From the NCBI GenBank assembly GCA_028874215.1, contig JAPPLF010000108.1, positions 67,730 to 131,729 on the forward strand: a stretch of DNA of 64,000 bases, in the 5' to 3' direction. Made by a program: the position numbers and the translations under genes. Shown piece after piece: positions 44,579 through 53,259 of this stretch (within the stretch, counting starts at the first letter, position 1; every line of letters begins with the position of its first letter). The DNA is from Acidobacteriota bacterium (lineage in GTDB: Bacteria; Acidobacteriota; UBA6911; RPQK01; JAJDTT01). Under the pieces are notes generated by a model, which made no database searches, was not told the origin of the DNA, and saw nothing but the letters and a program-made list of their open reading frames with translations.

Positions 44579-47491
44579 TCAATCGATGACCTGCGGAGGG
44601 ATGATCGATACCTTTTCGAGATCTTCCGTAAAGATGAGTTCCATCACCACGATCGGCTGATCGGACGACACGGCGATGTAGCCGCCGATGGCTGCCGGCA
44701 GACCGGAGAAGATCTCGTGAGCCATCCCGATCCGGCGATGGCCGCTTTCCAAGGTCAGGGTCTCTTCCTCGCCAAGCGGGTTTCCGCTCGTTGATCGGGC
44801 CGTTAGCTTCACCGTTGCCGCCGGGCCGGGTCCGGGATAGATAAACGCCAGACCTGTCCTGTACTTCTCGACTCCCCCGTGGGCAATGTAGGGCAGGATG
44901 TACTCTTTGGCCGGCGCCGACACGGCCGGAGTGCTGATCATGCCCTTGCCGGAAAAGAGCTGCAATTCGGCGCTGCCCACCAGCCCCGGCTGAGAGCCGA
45001 CGATCTGAATCCAGCCGGACACCAAGTCTCCCGTGTCCGTGAGGTTCGGAAAAATGGAGGCCAATTCCATGCGCAGGCCTTCGCCGGGCGCCAGCTCCAG
45101 CTCCGGCGCAACCTCCACCGATTTCCCTTCGTTGTCCATCAGGGTGAGCTGGACCGTCATCTCCTCGGTGCCCTGGTGCACCAGGTTGACGTGGGTCTTA
45201 TTGCCTCCGAAGGTCACCGCCTGGGGCAGATAGAGGGTCTCGGCGGGGACGACTCCCGGGGCCTCCACCACCAGTCCCTCCACCATGGCCATGCGCTCCT
45301 CGTCGTACCAGCGCTGGAAGGCCATGATCCCCTGCTCGCTCTCCACGGTGATGTAGGCGCCGTCGTATCCGTTGTCGGCCAGGGGCCGGCAGGTCGCCTG
45401 CTCGGGGTCCTCGCAAGCGGCCAGGCTGTCATCGCGGCACGGCTCCCCGTTGTCCGAGCAGGTCCCGCGCTGACAGTAGAAGTTGTCCCGGAAAACCCCG
45501 CCGGTGGAAAAGCACTCGAAGGCGAGACCTTGAAAGAAACCGATCTCGTCTCCCAGTGCGCCCCGCAACACCAAACCGCCGAGGGTGGGCCGGGTATCCT
45601 CGAGAGCCACTGCTCCGTCGGCCGTGTGAAGCCGCACGGAGACGTCCGTGCTGTTGGAGTTGGGATTGAGAACATAGACTTCGGTGGTGAAGCCGTCCAT
45701 GACCCGGACTTCGGGAAGAACGACTTTCTGCGCCGTATTGGAATATAGGGAGGCCGCGTCCAGACGGCGCCGTTCCCCGCGATCCCCGACCCTGAAAAAT
45801 CCCCGGGCCTGGGATTGGTCATCGTCCAGCAGCATCCATCCTTCCATGAACTGGTTGCGTTCGGCGCTGACCACCTGCCGAACCGTGGTGGACAACTGCC
45901 CCCGGGGAGCAATGGTCAGGTTGGTGGGATTCTCTCCGAACTCCACGATGTCTTCGGTGTCGTTCAAGTCCTGAAATCGGATCCCTCCCACGTTGGATCC
46001 CCGGGCCATGATGTCGCTGGTCCGGGAAGAGAGGTTGGTCACGTTCACCGCGGTGAACCATCCCTGGGAACTCAACAGGTAGGGGAGGAACAGGCGGCGG
46101 CTCGGGCGCAGCAGCTCGATGGTGCCGAGGTTGAAATTCACCGCGGTCATCGCCTCTCCGTCAGGACTTACGGCCACGTCCAGAGGCGCGCCCGGAACCT
46201 CCGGCCGCAGGTCCTCGCTGAAGCCCCGCAATTTCTGTCCCACCAATATGGGTTGCAGGAGCTCGCCCGTATTCAATTTGAATTGCAGGAGGACGTCGTC
46301 CATGGGAGCGCCCAGCATCATGGTGGCTCCGTCGAGGAAGACCGGACGGCTGGAGTCGCGAAAATCGGATGTCCGCGGTTGGAAAGTGACGACCTCCAGG
46401 CTGTCCGCATCGATGGTCCCGTTCTCGTCGGGGACGGGAATCGGGATCAACTGCAGGTTCAGATTGCTGAGCAGCACGAACGACGTGCCATCCGGCGCCG
46501 GCACGATCTCCACCGGAACGCCACCCACGTCGAAAACCTTCACCACCTGTCCTGTCTGAATGTCGAACAGGGTGGCGCGATCGCTCCCCAGCTCGGCCAG
46601 CGTCTGCAGGGCCCCCAGTTGGCGGTCCGCCACCAGCCCGTACCGGCCGTCCGGAGAGATGGCGGCACCCGCACCCACCTGGAAGTCATGGGGGATCGCC
46701 TCTTGATCCGTTTCCGGAATGATGGTCGTCACCACGGAGAAGGAAGCGGTGTCCACGATGGTGATGGCGTCCCTTTCTTCGGCGGGAGTCACCAGTGTCG
46801 AACCGACCGTGACGACAAAAAACCGGCTTCCGTCGGGAGTCATTCGGAGCGTCGTCGGACGGGTTCCGCCCGGCATCTGGAGCCTGGGTTCCACTTCCTG
46901 GAGTGTCGTCGTGTCGAAACGCAGGATCTCGTCGGTCCCGGACGAGGCCACGATGCCAATGGTCCCATCTCCCGAGAAGACCATGTTGTTGGCGACGGAG
47001 AAGAATACCTCCATCGTCAGGATCTGAACCTCCAGGGTGTCCACGTCGATGGCCGCGATCGCTCCCTGAACCGGCTGTGTCTCTGCCTGGGACGCGTCGG
47101 ACCTGAAGGCATCGGCCCGGCCGTTTTCGTTGATGAACGTGCACAGGACCGCGACCCGGTCCCCGCCGGGCATGAGGGCGATGTGACCCGGGCTCTCCGG
47201 AACGTCCACGAGGCCCAGAATCTCGCCGCTCTTGGGATTGAAGGCCAGAACCTTGTTCGAGAAGGTGTAGCTGACGAAGGCCTTGCTCGAGTCCGGAGTA
47301 AAGACCACGTTGGGGGAGAAATTGAGATCGGTCTGGTTGGCCCCGAGTATCAGGGGTACCTCGTTGGGATCGAAACGCAGCGGGTCCTCGGACTGGCTCG
47401 GATCCAGCGTCATGAATACCCGCTGACCGTGGAGCGCAGGCCCCCCCAGGCTCAGCAGGACGAACAGAAGAATCACAAGCTGGCGGCGCAT
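44579..47491 (-). CDS. Large secreted YVTN-type beta-propeller protein with cysteine-rich insert
   Basis: This 970-residue protein has a signal peptide (MRRQLVILLFVLLSLGGPALHGQ). Residues about 40-440 carry propeller repeats of the YVTN type (NVVFTPDSSKAFVSYTFSNKVLAFNPKSG). The second half looks like beta-sandwich domains (FTAVNVTNLSSRTSDIM, EVYVLNPNSNSTDVSVRL, VNLVHQGTEEMTVQLTL). A six-cysteine insert (spacing 12-4-6-7-7) is encoded near 45390-45520. No enzyme motif is visible; adhesion or envelope scaffolding is inference. CATAAT lies 9 nt before the ATG. Confidence 0.8.
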   Translation of the reverse strand: MRRQLVILLFVLLSLGGPALHGQRVFMTLDPSQSEDPLRFDPNEVPLILGANQTDLNFSPNVVFTPDSSKAFVSYTFSNKVLAFNPKSGEILGLVDVPESPGHIALMPGGDRVAVLCTFINENGRADAFRSDASQAETQPVQGAIAAIDVDTLEVQILTMEVFFSVANNMVFSGDGTIGIVASSGTDEILRFDTTTLQEVEPRLQMPGGTRPTTLRMTPDGSRFFVVTVGSTLVTPAEERDAITIVDTASFSVVTTIIPETDQEAIPHDFQVGAGAAISPDGRYGLVADRQLGALQTLAELGSDRATLFDIQTGQVVKVFDVGGVPVEIVPAPDGTSFVLLSNLNLQLIPIPVPDENGTIDADSLEVVTFQPRTSDFRDSSRPVFLDGATMMLGAPMDDVLLQFKLNTGELLQPILVGQKLRGFSEDLRPEVPGAPLDVAVSPDGEAMTAVNFNLGTIELLRPSRRLFLPYLLSSQGWFTAVNVTNLSSRTSDIMARGSNVGGIRFQDLNDTEDIVEFGENPTNLTIAPRGQLSTTVRQVVSAERNQFMEGWMLLDDDQSQARGFFRVGDRGERRRLDAASLYSNTAQKVVLPEVRVMDGFTTEVYVLNPNSNSTDVSVRLHTADGAVALEDTRPTLGGLVLRGALGDEIGFFQGLAFECFSTGGVFRDNFYCQRGTCSDNGEPCRDDSLAACEDPEQATCRPLADNGYDGAYITVESEQGIMAFQRWYDEERMAMVEGLVVEAPGVVPAETLYLPQAVTFGGNKTHVNLVHQGTEEMTVQLTLMDNEGKSVEVAPELELAPGEGLRMELASIFPNLTDTGDLVSGWIQIVGSQPGLVGSAELQLFSGKGMISTPAVSAPAKEYILPYIAHGGVEKYRTGLAFIYPGPGPAATVKLTARSTSGNPLGEEETLTLESGHRRIGMAHEIFSGLPAAIGGYIAVSSDQPIVVMELIFTEDLEKVSIIPPQVID

Positions 47492-47500
47492 CACTGGTCC

Positions 47501-47506
47501 ATTATG
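47501..47506 (-). promoter_or_regulatory. Near-leaderless -10 box for the propeller gene
   Basis: CATAAT on the minus strand ends 9 nt before the ATG at 47491 (spacer GGACCAGTG). No Shine-Dalgarno sequence is seen. Confidence 0.4.
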
Positions 47507-47547
47507 ATATTCCGGCCGGAACCGGCCGTTCAATCCGTTCACCCGGC

Positions 47548-47934
47548 TCAAGTGGAACGATCTCCCGGGCGGGGACGGAGCACTTGGAAATCCAGACCTC
47601 GGACCAGGGACCGGTTCCAGAACCGGTTGACCTTCGAGATCAGCGCCGGAGTCATACCCCGGAGCACCCCTTCCCATTCGGAGTCGTGTACGCCGATCTC
47701 CAAGACGCGTCCGCGGAGACGCAGAGGTTGGGTCGATGCGGCCAACGGTGCCCCGACGATCCGAGGCCAGAACTCGCGCAGGAAGATCACGGCTACCTTC
47801 TCGTCCCGGACCACCTCCTGCAGCCAGGGAAGAAAGAGAGCCCCGACCGTCCTCATCGGCGCCGTCCGCGGGCTTCGAAACGGAACCGGTGGCTCCTGGC
47901 CCGGGACTCGATTTCCTCGATCCCTTAGTTTCAT
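47548..47934 (-). CDS. dciA: DciA/DUF721 family protein, probable DnaB loader
   Basis: This 128-residue protein carries a DUF721 domain over its last 100 residues: FWPRIVGAPLAASTQPLRLRGRVLEIGVHDSEWEGVL. DciA is the ancestral partner that helps load the replicative helicase in bacteria without DnaC or DnaI, and no such loader is seen here. The first 27 residues are basic and poorly conserved-looking, so a start at 47856 is possible. TAGACT lies 9 nt before the ATG (6 nt before an in-frame GTG). Confidence 0.72.
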   Translation of the reverse strand: MKLRDRGNRVPGQEPPVPFRSPRTAPMRTVGALFLPWLQEVVRDEKVAVIFLREFWPRIVGAPLAASTQPLRLRGRVLEIGVHDSEWEGVLRGMTPALISKVNRFWNRSLVRGLDFQVLRPRPGDRST

Positions 47935-47943
47935 CACCGCATC

Positions 47944-47949
47944 AGTCTA
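47944..47949 (-). promoter_or_regulatory. Near-leaderless -10-like box for dciA
   Basis: TAGACT in the context GCTAGACT lies 6-9 nt before the start codons of dciA. The same GCTAGACT occurs before yjjX (30770-30775) and before the small gene at 17877-18092 (18101-18106). Confidence 0.4.
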
Positions 47950-48086
47950 GCAAAACGAACTCCCGCCATGTCCTGATCATTGCGAGTCCGCGCCAGGCAC
48001 GCCCGGCCGTCGTCCTGCATCCGGGCTGAGCCGGTTCGGCTCCCGCCACCGGCTTCGAGTAGGAGGGAGCTTTGCGCATCCTCGAC

Positions 48087-48115
48087 TTGACATTGGGCGG
48101 AAGCCTCCCTTACAT
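48087..48115 (+). promoter_or_regulatory. Sigma-70-type promoter for the HNH gene
   Basis: TTGACA (48087-48092), a 17-nt spacer and TTACAT (48110-48115) form a near-consensus promoter 29 nt before the GTG start. A palindrome ATATCGATAT overlaps the expected transcription start and could be an operator. Confidence 0.6.
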
Positions 48116-48144
48116 ATCGATATCGGCCCGCGCCCCGTTGACAA

Positions 48145-48672
48145 GTGGAACACACTCTCGTACTCAACGCCACCTACGAACCTCTGCAGATCATCGGTTG
48201 GAAACGTGCCGTCCGCATGGTCTTCCAGGAGAAGGTCGAGGTGGTGGCCGAATATGACCGCGAGATCCGCAGTGTCTCGAACCGGATCCGCCTCCCCTCG
48301 GTCTTGCGCCTGCTTCACTACGTCAAGCTCCGGCACGGGTGCCACCGGATCAAATTCAGCCGTGAAAACCTGTACGCTCGCGACAACTACCGTTGCCAGT
48401 ATTGCGGCACCAAGGCGCCCCTGAGCCAGCTCACCTACGATCATGTGATCCCCGTGGCCCAAGGGGGGATCAAGAGCTGGGAGAACATCGTCACCTGCTG
48501 CATCCAATGCAACCGGAAGAAGGGAAACCGGTCACCGGCGCAGGCCAACCTGCGCCTTTTGAGAATCCCCAAGGCCCCCTCTGGTTTTCCCTATCGCGTC
48601 CGTCTCCTTTTTCGCCAGCCGGCCGTTCCCGAGAGTTGGAAGGACTACATCTTCTGGTCCGGGGGAACCTGA
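48145..48672 (+). CDS. HNH endonuclease family protein
   Basis: This 175-residue protein starts with GTG (VEHTLVLNATYEPLQIIGW). A C-terminal HNH domain contains CQYCG, LTYDHVIPVAQGG and NIVTCCIQCNRKKG, so both zinc-binding CxxC pairs and the catalytic His are present. This standalone family is widespread on bacterial chromosomes, and its role in DNA metabolism is not established. Its TGA overlaps the next gene's ATG, so translation is coupled. Confidence 0.87.
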   Translation: MEHTLVLNATYEPLQIIGWKRAVRMVFQEKVEVVAEYDREIRSVSNRIRLPSVLRLLHYVKLRHGCHRIKFSRENLYARDNYRCQYCGTKAPLSQLTYDHVIPVAQGGIKSWENIVTCCIQCNRKKGNRSPAQANLRLLRIPKAPSGFPYRVRLLFRQPAVPESWKDYIFWSGGT

Positions 48673-49367
48673 TGGACGGGTCTCTGGTGATCTTCTCCCG
48701 GTTTCCCCGATTGGGCCGGGTGAAGACCAGACTGGAGCCGGCGCTGGGTAAGCGGGGTTGCCTGGAACTTCACCGGGCGCTGCTTCTGGACACCGTGGAA
48801 CGAACGCGATTCCTGAGCCGGCGCCACTACCTGTATCTGAGCGGCTCCACCGCCCGGGAACGGGCCCGGTTCGCCGCAGCGTGGCGCCTGCCCGCGGATC
48901 TGATCATCCGCCGACAGACGGGAGCCGACCTGGGAGAGAGATTGTGTAAGGCCTGCCGGCAGATCGCCGCGGAATCGAAGGAAAAGCCGGTGGTCTTTCT
49001 GGGGGCCGACTCCCCTACGGTGCCGCGGAAGTACATTCGCCGAGCCCTGGATCGACTTGCGAGGCGGCCCGTCGTCGTGGGACCGGCCGAGGACGGGGGG
49101 TACTATCTCATCGGTCTTTCCCGCCCCAGGCCGGAACTCTTCTCGAATCTGGATTGGGGGACCGGCAAGGTCCTGGAGCAGACACTTCAGAGGTTGCGGC
49201 CGGACCAATATACGTTGCTGCCCTACTGGTTCGACGTGGACGACGGCGGCGACCTGGCCCGGCTCCACAGGGAGGTCGAGGCGGCGGGGCCGGACGTCTT
49301 CCGGCACACGCGCCGTTGCCTGCGGGCGCTGGTCCACGACCCGGTTTCCCAATCGGTTTTCCGGTGA
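48672..49367 (+). CDS. DUF2064 / TIGR04282-type glycosyltransferase-like protein
   Basis: This 231-residue GT-A-fold protein starts with DGSLVIFSRFPRLGRVKTRLEPALG, the nucleotide-binding N-terminus of this family. It then has VVFLGADSPTVPRKYI with the Asp of the metal-binding motif, and VVGPAEDGGYYLIGL. Some members are linked to arsenosugar synthesis, but no arsenic genes are near, so a general nucleotidyl- or glycosyl-transfer role is all that can be said. The start overlaps the HNH stop (TGATG). Confidence 0.8.
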   Translation: MDGSLVIFSRFPRLGRVKTRLEPALGKRGCLELHRALLLDTVERTRFLSRRHYLYLSGSTARERARFAAAWRLPADLIIRRQTGADLGERLCKACRQIAAESKEKPVVFLGADSPTVPRKYIRRALDRLARRPVVVGPAEDGGYYLIGLSRPRPELFSNLDWGTGKVLEQTLQRLRPDQYTLLPYWFDVDDGGDLARLHREVEAAGPDVFRHTRRCLRALVHDPVSQSVFR

Positions 49368-49498
49368 TCCTTTTAAGGGAGATTCGCGTCTCAAGAAAGG
49401 TGCGCTCGATCTGGCTCGGTTGACCAGAAGCGGCCACCTTGACTAACATTGCATCAGGCGTGCGCCCGGAAAAAGCGTGAAGGGGTGTTGAGGCGGCG

Positions 49499-50338
49499 GT
49501 GAAGGATTTCCTGGAACGGCTGTTGGGTTTGAAGGTCCCCGAGGCCCAATTGGAGGGACCGCGAGACCCCTATAACATCTACGAATGGGATCTTGACGAC
49601 CGGAGGCCGTTGGTGGTCGCCGCCATACTGGCGATCCTCTTTCACGCCGTTCTCCTTTTGATGATCTTCCCCTCGTTCGGCAAGACGGTCCTGATCCCGA
49701 CCCAGCAGGTGCTGGTGCTCAAGAATCTGGCGAAACCCGCGGCCCTCGCCGGGGGCGGCGACCTGCCCAAGGCGACACCGCCCAAGCCCGAGCCGGTGAA
49801 ACCGAAGCCCAAGCCGATTCTGGTTCCCATTCCCGATCCGACTCCCAGAGAACCCGAACCCATCCGCAAGGAGGAACTGGAAAACGTCCCCCAGGTCATC
49901 AAGCAGATCGTAGCGGAATTGAACCTGGACGACATTGAGGCTCCGCCAGGGCGTCCCGGCCGGGGAGGGCAGGGTGAGAGCCAGGGCGAGGGCACGGGAA
50001 CCGGCCCCCTTGCCGGTTCGGGACCCGCGGCTGGAGACGGCAGCGGCATCTATCGATACGGGAGCGGAGTCACCAACCCGGTTCCCATCGTTAAAACGAC
50101 TCCCAGCTACACCGACGCCGCCATCAAAGCCAAGGTTCAGGGTGTGGTCTGGCTTCAGGCCATCATCCGGAAGGATGGCAACGTCGACAGCTTCAAGGTC
50201 ATTCGAGGATTGGGCCACGGTTTGGAGGAACAGGCCATCCAGGAGATCGCCACCAACTGGCGTTTTCGGCCCGGAATGCTCAACGGGAGCCCGGTCGACG
50301 TCCTGGCCACCATCGAAGTCCAGTTCAACCTGAGGTAG
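49499..50338 (+). CDS. TonB-family energy transducer
   Basis: This 279-residue protein starts with GTG. A cytoplasmic N-terminus of about 37 residues precedes one membrane helix (LVVAAILAILFHAVLLLMIF). A proline-rich span follows (about 92-125, KPEPVKPKPKPILVPIPDP), then a glycine-rich linker and a C-terminal TonB domain (about 200-279: TDAAIKAKVQGVVWLQAII). It should transmit membrane energy to outer-membrane receptors. No ExbB/ExbD genes or receptors are next to it. Confidence 0.9.
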   Translation: MKDFLERLLGLKVPEAQLEGPRDPYNIYEWDLDDRRPLVVAAILAILFHAVLLLMIFPSFGKTVLIPTQQVLVLKNLAKPAALAGGGDLPKATPPKPEPVKPKPKPILVPIPDPTPREPEPIRKEELENVPQVIKQIVAELNLDDIEAPPGRPGRGGQGESQGEGTGTGPLAGSGPAAGDGSGIYRYGSGVTNPVPIVKTTPSYTDAAIKAKVQGVVWLQAIIRKDGNVDSFKVIRGLGHGLEEQAIQEIATNWRFRPGMLNGSPVDVLATIEVQFNLR

Positions 50339-50413
50339 ACGACGGCTCCGGCGTCGAACCTTTCGAGAATGAGGGCAACTACACAGGGTTGCCCCGACAC
50401 CATCGCATCCCGC

Positions 50414-50419
50414 TATAAT
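50414..50419 (+). promoter_or_regulatory. Near-leaderless -10 box for ileS
   Basis: A perfect TATAAT is followed after 10 nt by the GTG start of ileS, with no Shine-Dalgarno sequence between them. TTGCCC about 19 nt further upstream could be a weak -35. The surrounding GCTATAATTCCG is identical to that before uvrC. Confidence 0.55.
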
Positions 50420-50429
50420 TCCGGCTCTT

Positions 50430-53201
50430 GTGGCTGAAGTACTCGACCTGAAAGGAACCATCAACCTTCCCAGAACCCGTTTCCGGATGAAGGCGAATCT
50501 GCCCGTTCTGGAGCCGCGGATTCTCAAGTCGTGGGAAGAGTCGGGGATCTACGCGAGAATCCGCTCGGCGCGAGAGGGAAAGCCTCTCTTCATCCTTCAC
50601 GACGGCCCTCCCTACGCCAATGGGCATCTCCACGTGGGACACGCCCTGAACAAGATCCTCAAGGACTTCATTGTCCGTTCCAAGACCATGGAGGGTTACG
50701 ATTGTCCCTACGTGCCGGGGTGGGACTGTCACGGGCTGCCCATCGAGATTCAGGTCATGAACCGAAAGCGGGCCGACCTGGAGCCGCTGGAGGTGCGCCG
50801 GCGATGCCGGCGGCACGCCGACAAGTTCGTGCGCATCCAGGGGAATGAATTCCGCCGCCTGGGGGTCACGGGGGACTGGACCGCGCCCTATCTGACCATG
50901 AGCCATTCCTATGAAGCCGAGACGGCCCGGCTGTTGGGTGATTTCGTCCGCCGGGGAAGCGTCTACAAGGGTCTCAAGCCGGTTCATTGGTGCATTCACT
51001 GCGAGACGGCATTGGCCGAAGCCGAAGTGGAGTATTCGGAACATGTCAGCCCATCGGTCTACGTCCGGTTTCCCGTGACGGGAGGACTCCATGGACTGGA
51101 CGCCGGAGCCCGCCCCGTCTCGGTGCTGATCTGGACCACGACGCCTTGGACCCTGCCCGCCAACATGGGGCTCTGCTTTCATCCCGACTTCGAATACGCG
51201 TTGGTGGAGGCCCGGGACGAGGTCTTCATCCTGGCTGCCGATCTGGTCCCCCGCGTTTCCAAGGAGTGCGATCTGGGCGACTACCGGATTCTGGGACGCC
51301 TGCGGGGCGCTGCCCTCGGCGGTCTCGAGTGCCGGCACCCATGGATACCGCGCCGGTCCGCGGTCGTATTCGGGACTCACGTCACGCTGGACCAGGGCAC
51401 CGGCGTGGTCCATACGGCACCCGGACACGGAGAAGAGGACTACCGCCTGGGGGTCGACAACGGTCTCGAAGTGTATTGTCCGGTGGACGATTCGGGCCGG
51501 TTCCTGCCGGAGGTGGATCACTTCGGTGGCATGCCCGTGTTCGAGGCCAACCCTTCCATCAACGCCCTTATGGCCCGGGAAGGCCATCTGGTCCGGGAAG
51601 AGCCGTTCCGGCACAGCTATCCTCATTGCTGGCGCTGTCACAACCCGGTCATTTTTCGCGCCACGGCGCAGTGGTTCATCAGCATGGACCGGGAAGACCT
51701 TCGCGGCCGGGCCCTGCGCGAGATCGCCAGGGTGAAGTGGCTTCCGTCCTGGGGCCGGGAGCGGATCCACAACATGATCGCCACCCGGCCGGACTGGTGT
51801 ATCAGCCGGCAGAGAACCTGGGGTGTTCCGATCATCGCCTTCTACTGCAGGGCCTGCGGCAAGATCCTTTTGGAGAGCGGCATCATCGAGCATGTTTCGC
51901 GCATCTTCGAGCGGGAGGGAGCCGACGCCTGGTACCGGAGGCCCGCGTCAGAGCTTCTTCCGAAGAACACCCGTTGCGCCTGTGGAAGCGAAGAATTCGA
52001 GAAAGAAAAAGACATATTGGATGTCTGGTTCGACTCGGGGGTCAGCCATCACGTGCTGCGGGAAACGCCGGGACTCGATTGGCCCGCGGATCTCTACCTG
52101 GAGGGTGGAGATCAGTTCCGGGGCTGGTTTCACAGTTCCTTGCTGGTCGGCGTCGGCGTCAGCGACGGAGCTCCCTACCGGTCGGTCCTGTGCCATGGAT
52201 GGACGCTGGATGCCGAGGGGAAAGCCATGTCCAAGTCCCGGGGCAACGTCATTTCTCCCCAGGACATCACCAAGCGGGACGGCGCCGAGATCTTGCGCCT
52301 CTGGGTTGCGTCCATCGACTACACCGAAGACGTCCGTCTGGGGGAAGAGATACTTTCCCGACTCCGGGACGCCTACCGCAAGCTGCGAAATACGAGCCGC
52401 TTCCTCTTGGGCAACCTTCACGACTTCTCTCCGGAAATGGCAGTGCCGGACGAGGAACTGCTGGAGTTGGATCGTTGGGCTCTGGCCCATACCGCCGCCA
52501 CGGCACGGCGGGTGGAGGAGGCCTACCGGAATTTCGAGTTTCACACCGTCTACCACTCCCTGTACCACTTCTGTGTGGTGGGGCTTTCCAGCTTTTATCT
52601 CGACGTTCTGAAGGATCGCCTCTACGTCTCGGCGGCCGATTCCACGGAACGAAGGTCGGCCCAGACGGCCCTGTTCCGGATCGCGGACGCATTGGTCCGG
52701 CTGCTGGCTCCGGTCCTGCCCTTTACCACCACCCAGATCTGGGAAGAACTCCACGGCCGGAACCCTCCCGCCGAGTCGGTCCACATGGCCGAGTTCTCCC
52801 GGGAGCTGGACCGTCATGAGGACCCCGAGCTCCTGGAGCGGTGGGAGCCGCTCCTGCGGATCCGCCACCAGGTCAGCAAGTCACTGGAGGAATGCCGCCA
52901 GCAGAAGCTCATCGGGAACTCCTTGGAGGCGTCGGTCAGGATCGAGGCCGGCGCGGAGACTTGCCGGTACCTCAGCCGGTATGCGGACGATCTGGCCACC
53001 GTCTTCATCGTCTCCGAGGTCGAGATCGGACTGAGGGAGGACCTGGCGGGGGATGAGACGCGGATCGAGGTGACCCGAACCCAGGCAAAGAAATGCGCGC
53101 GGTGCTGGAACCATCGGCGCTCGGTGGGGACCGATGCCGATCTGCCGCATGTCTGCTCCCGTTGCCGCGCGGTGCTGGAACGGATCGGTGCCCTCGATTG
53201 A
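50430..53201 (+). CDS. ileS: Isoleucyl-tRNA synthetase
   Basis: This 923-residue class I synthetase charges tRNA-Ile. The ATP-binding HIGH-type motif reads HLHVGH at about residue 66 and KMSKS reads KAMSKS at about 597. The editing domain has IWTTTPWTLPANMG. A C-terminal zinc finger (CARCWNHR and CSRC) shows it is the bacterial type with IleRS C-terminal domain. It starts with GTG. The lspA-lolA gene follows 58 nt later; ileS-lspA adjacency is common. Confidence 0.96.
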   Translation: MAEVLDLKGTINLPRTRFRMKANLPVLEPRILKSWEESGIYARIRSAREGKPLFILHDGPPYANGHLHVGHALNKILKDFIVRSKTMEGYDCPYVPGWDCHGLPIEIQVMNRKRADLEPLEVRRRCRRHADKFVRIQGNEFRRLGVTGDWTAPYLTMSHSYEAETARLLGDFVRRGSVYKGLKPVHWCIHCETALAEAEVEYSEHVSPSVYVRFPVTGGLHGLDAGARPVSVLIWTTTPWTLPANMGLCFHPDFEYALVEARDEVFILAADLVPRVSKECDLGDYRILGRLRGAALGGLECRHPWIPRRSAVVFGTHVTLDQGTGVVHTAPGHGEEDYRLGVDNGLEVYCPVDDSGRFLPEVDHFGGMPVFEANPSINALMAREGHLVREEPFRHSYPHCWRCHNPVIFRATAQWFISMDREDLRGRALREIARVKWLPSWGRERIHNMIATRPDWCISRQRTWGVPIIAFYCRACGKILLESGIIEHVSRIFEREGADAWYRRPASELLPKNTRCACGSEEFEKEKDILDVWFDSGVSHHVLRETPGLDWPADLYLEGGDQFRGWFHSSLLVGVGVSDGAPYRSVLCHGWTLDAEGKAMSKSRGNVISPQDITKRDGAEILRLWVASIDYTEDVRLGEEILSRLRDAYRKLRNTSRFLLGNLHDFSPEMAVPDEELLELDRWALAHTAATARRVEEAYRNFEFHTVYHSLYHFCVVGLSSFYLDVLKDRLYVSAADSTERRSAQTALFRIADALVRLLAPVLPFTTTQIWEELHGRNPPAESVHMAEFSRELDRHEDPELLERWEPLLRIRHQVSKSLEECRQQKLIGNSLEASVRIEAGAETCRYLSRYADDLATVFIVSEVEIGLREDLAGDETRIEVTRTQAKKCARCWNHRRSVGTDADLPHVCSRCRAVLERIGALD

Positions 53202-53259
53202 TGCCGGGAGCGATGGGAGAGGATATCCTTCGGAGGCCTTTGGCGCGGTGGAGAAGACG

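Noticed and set aside
45815-47950. A 711-residue plus-strand frame opposite the propeller gene
   Set aside because: No signal, domain or ribosome-binding site; the minus-strand protein has a signal peptide and repeats.
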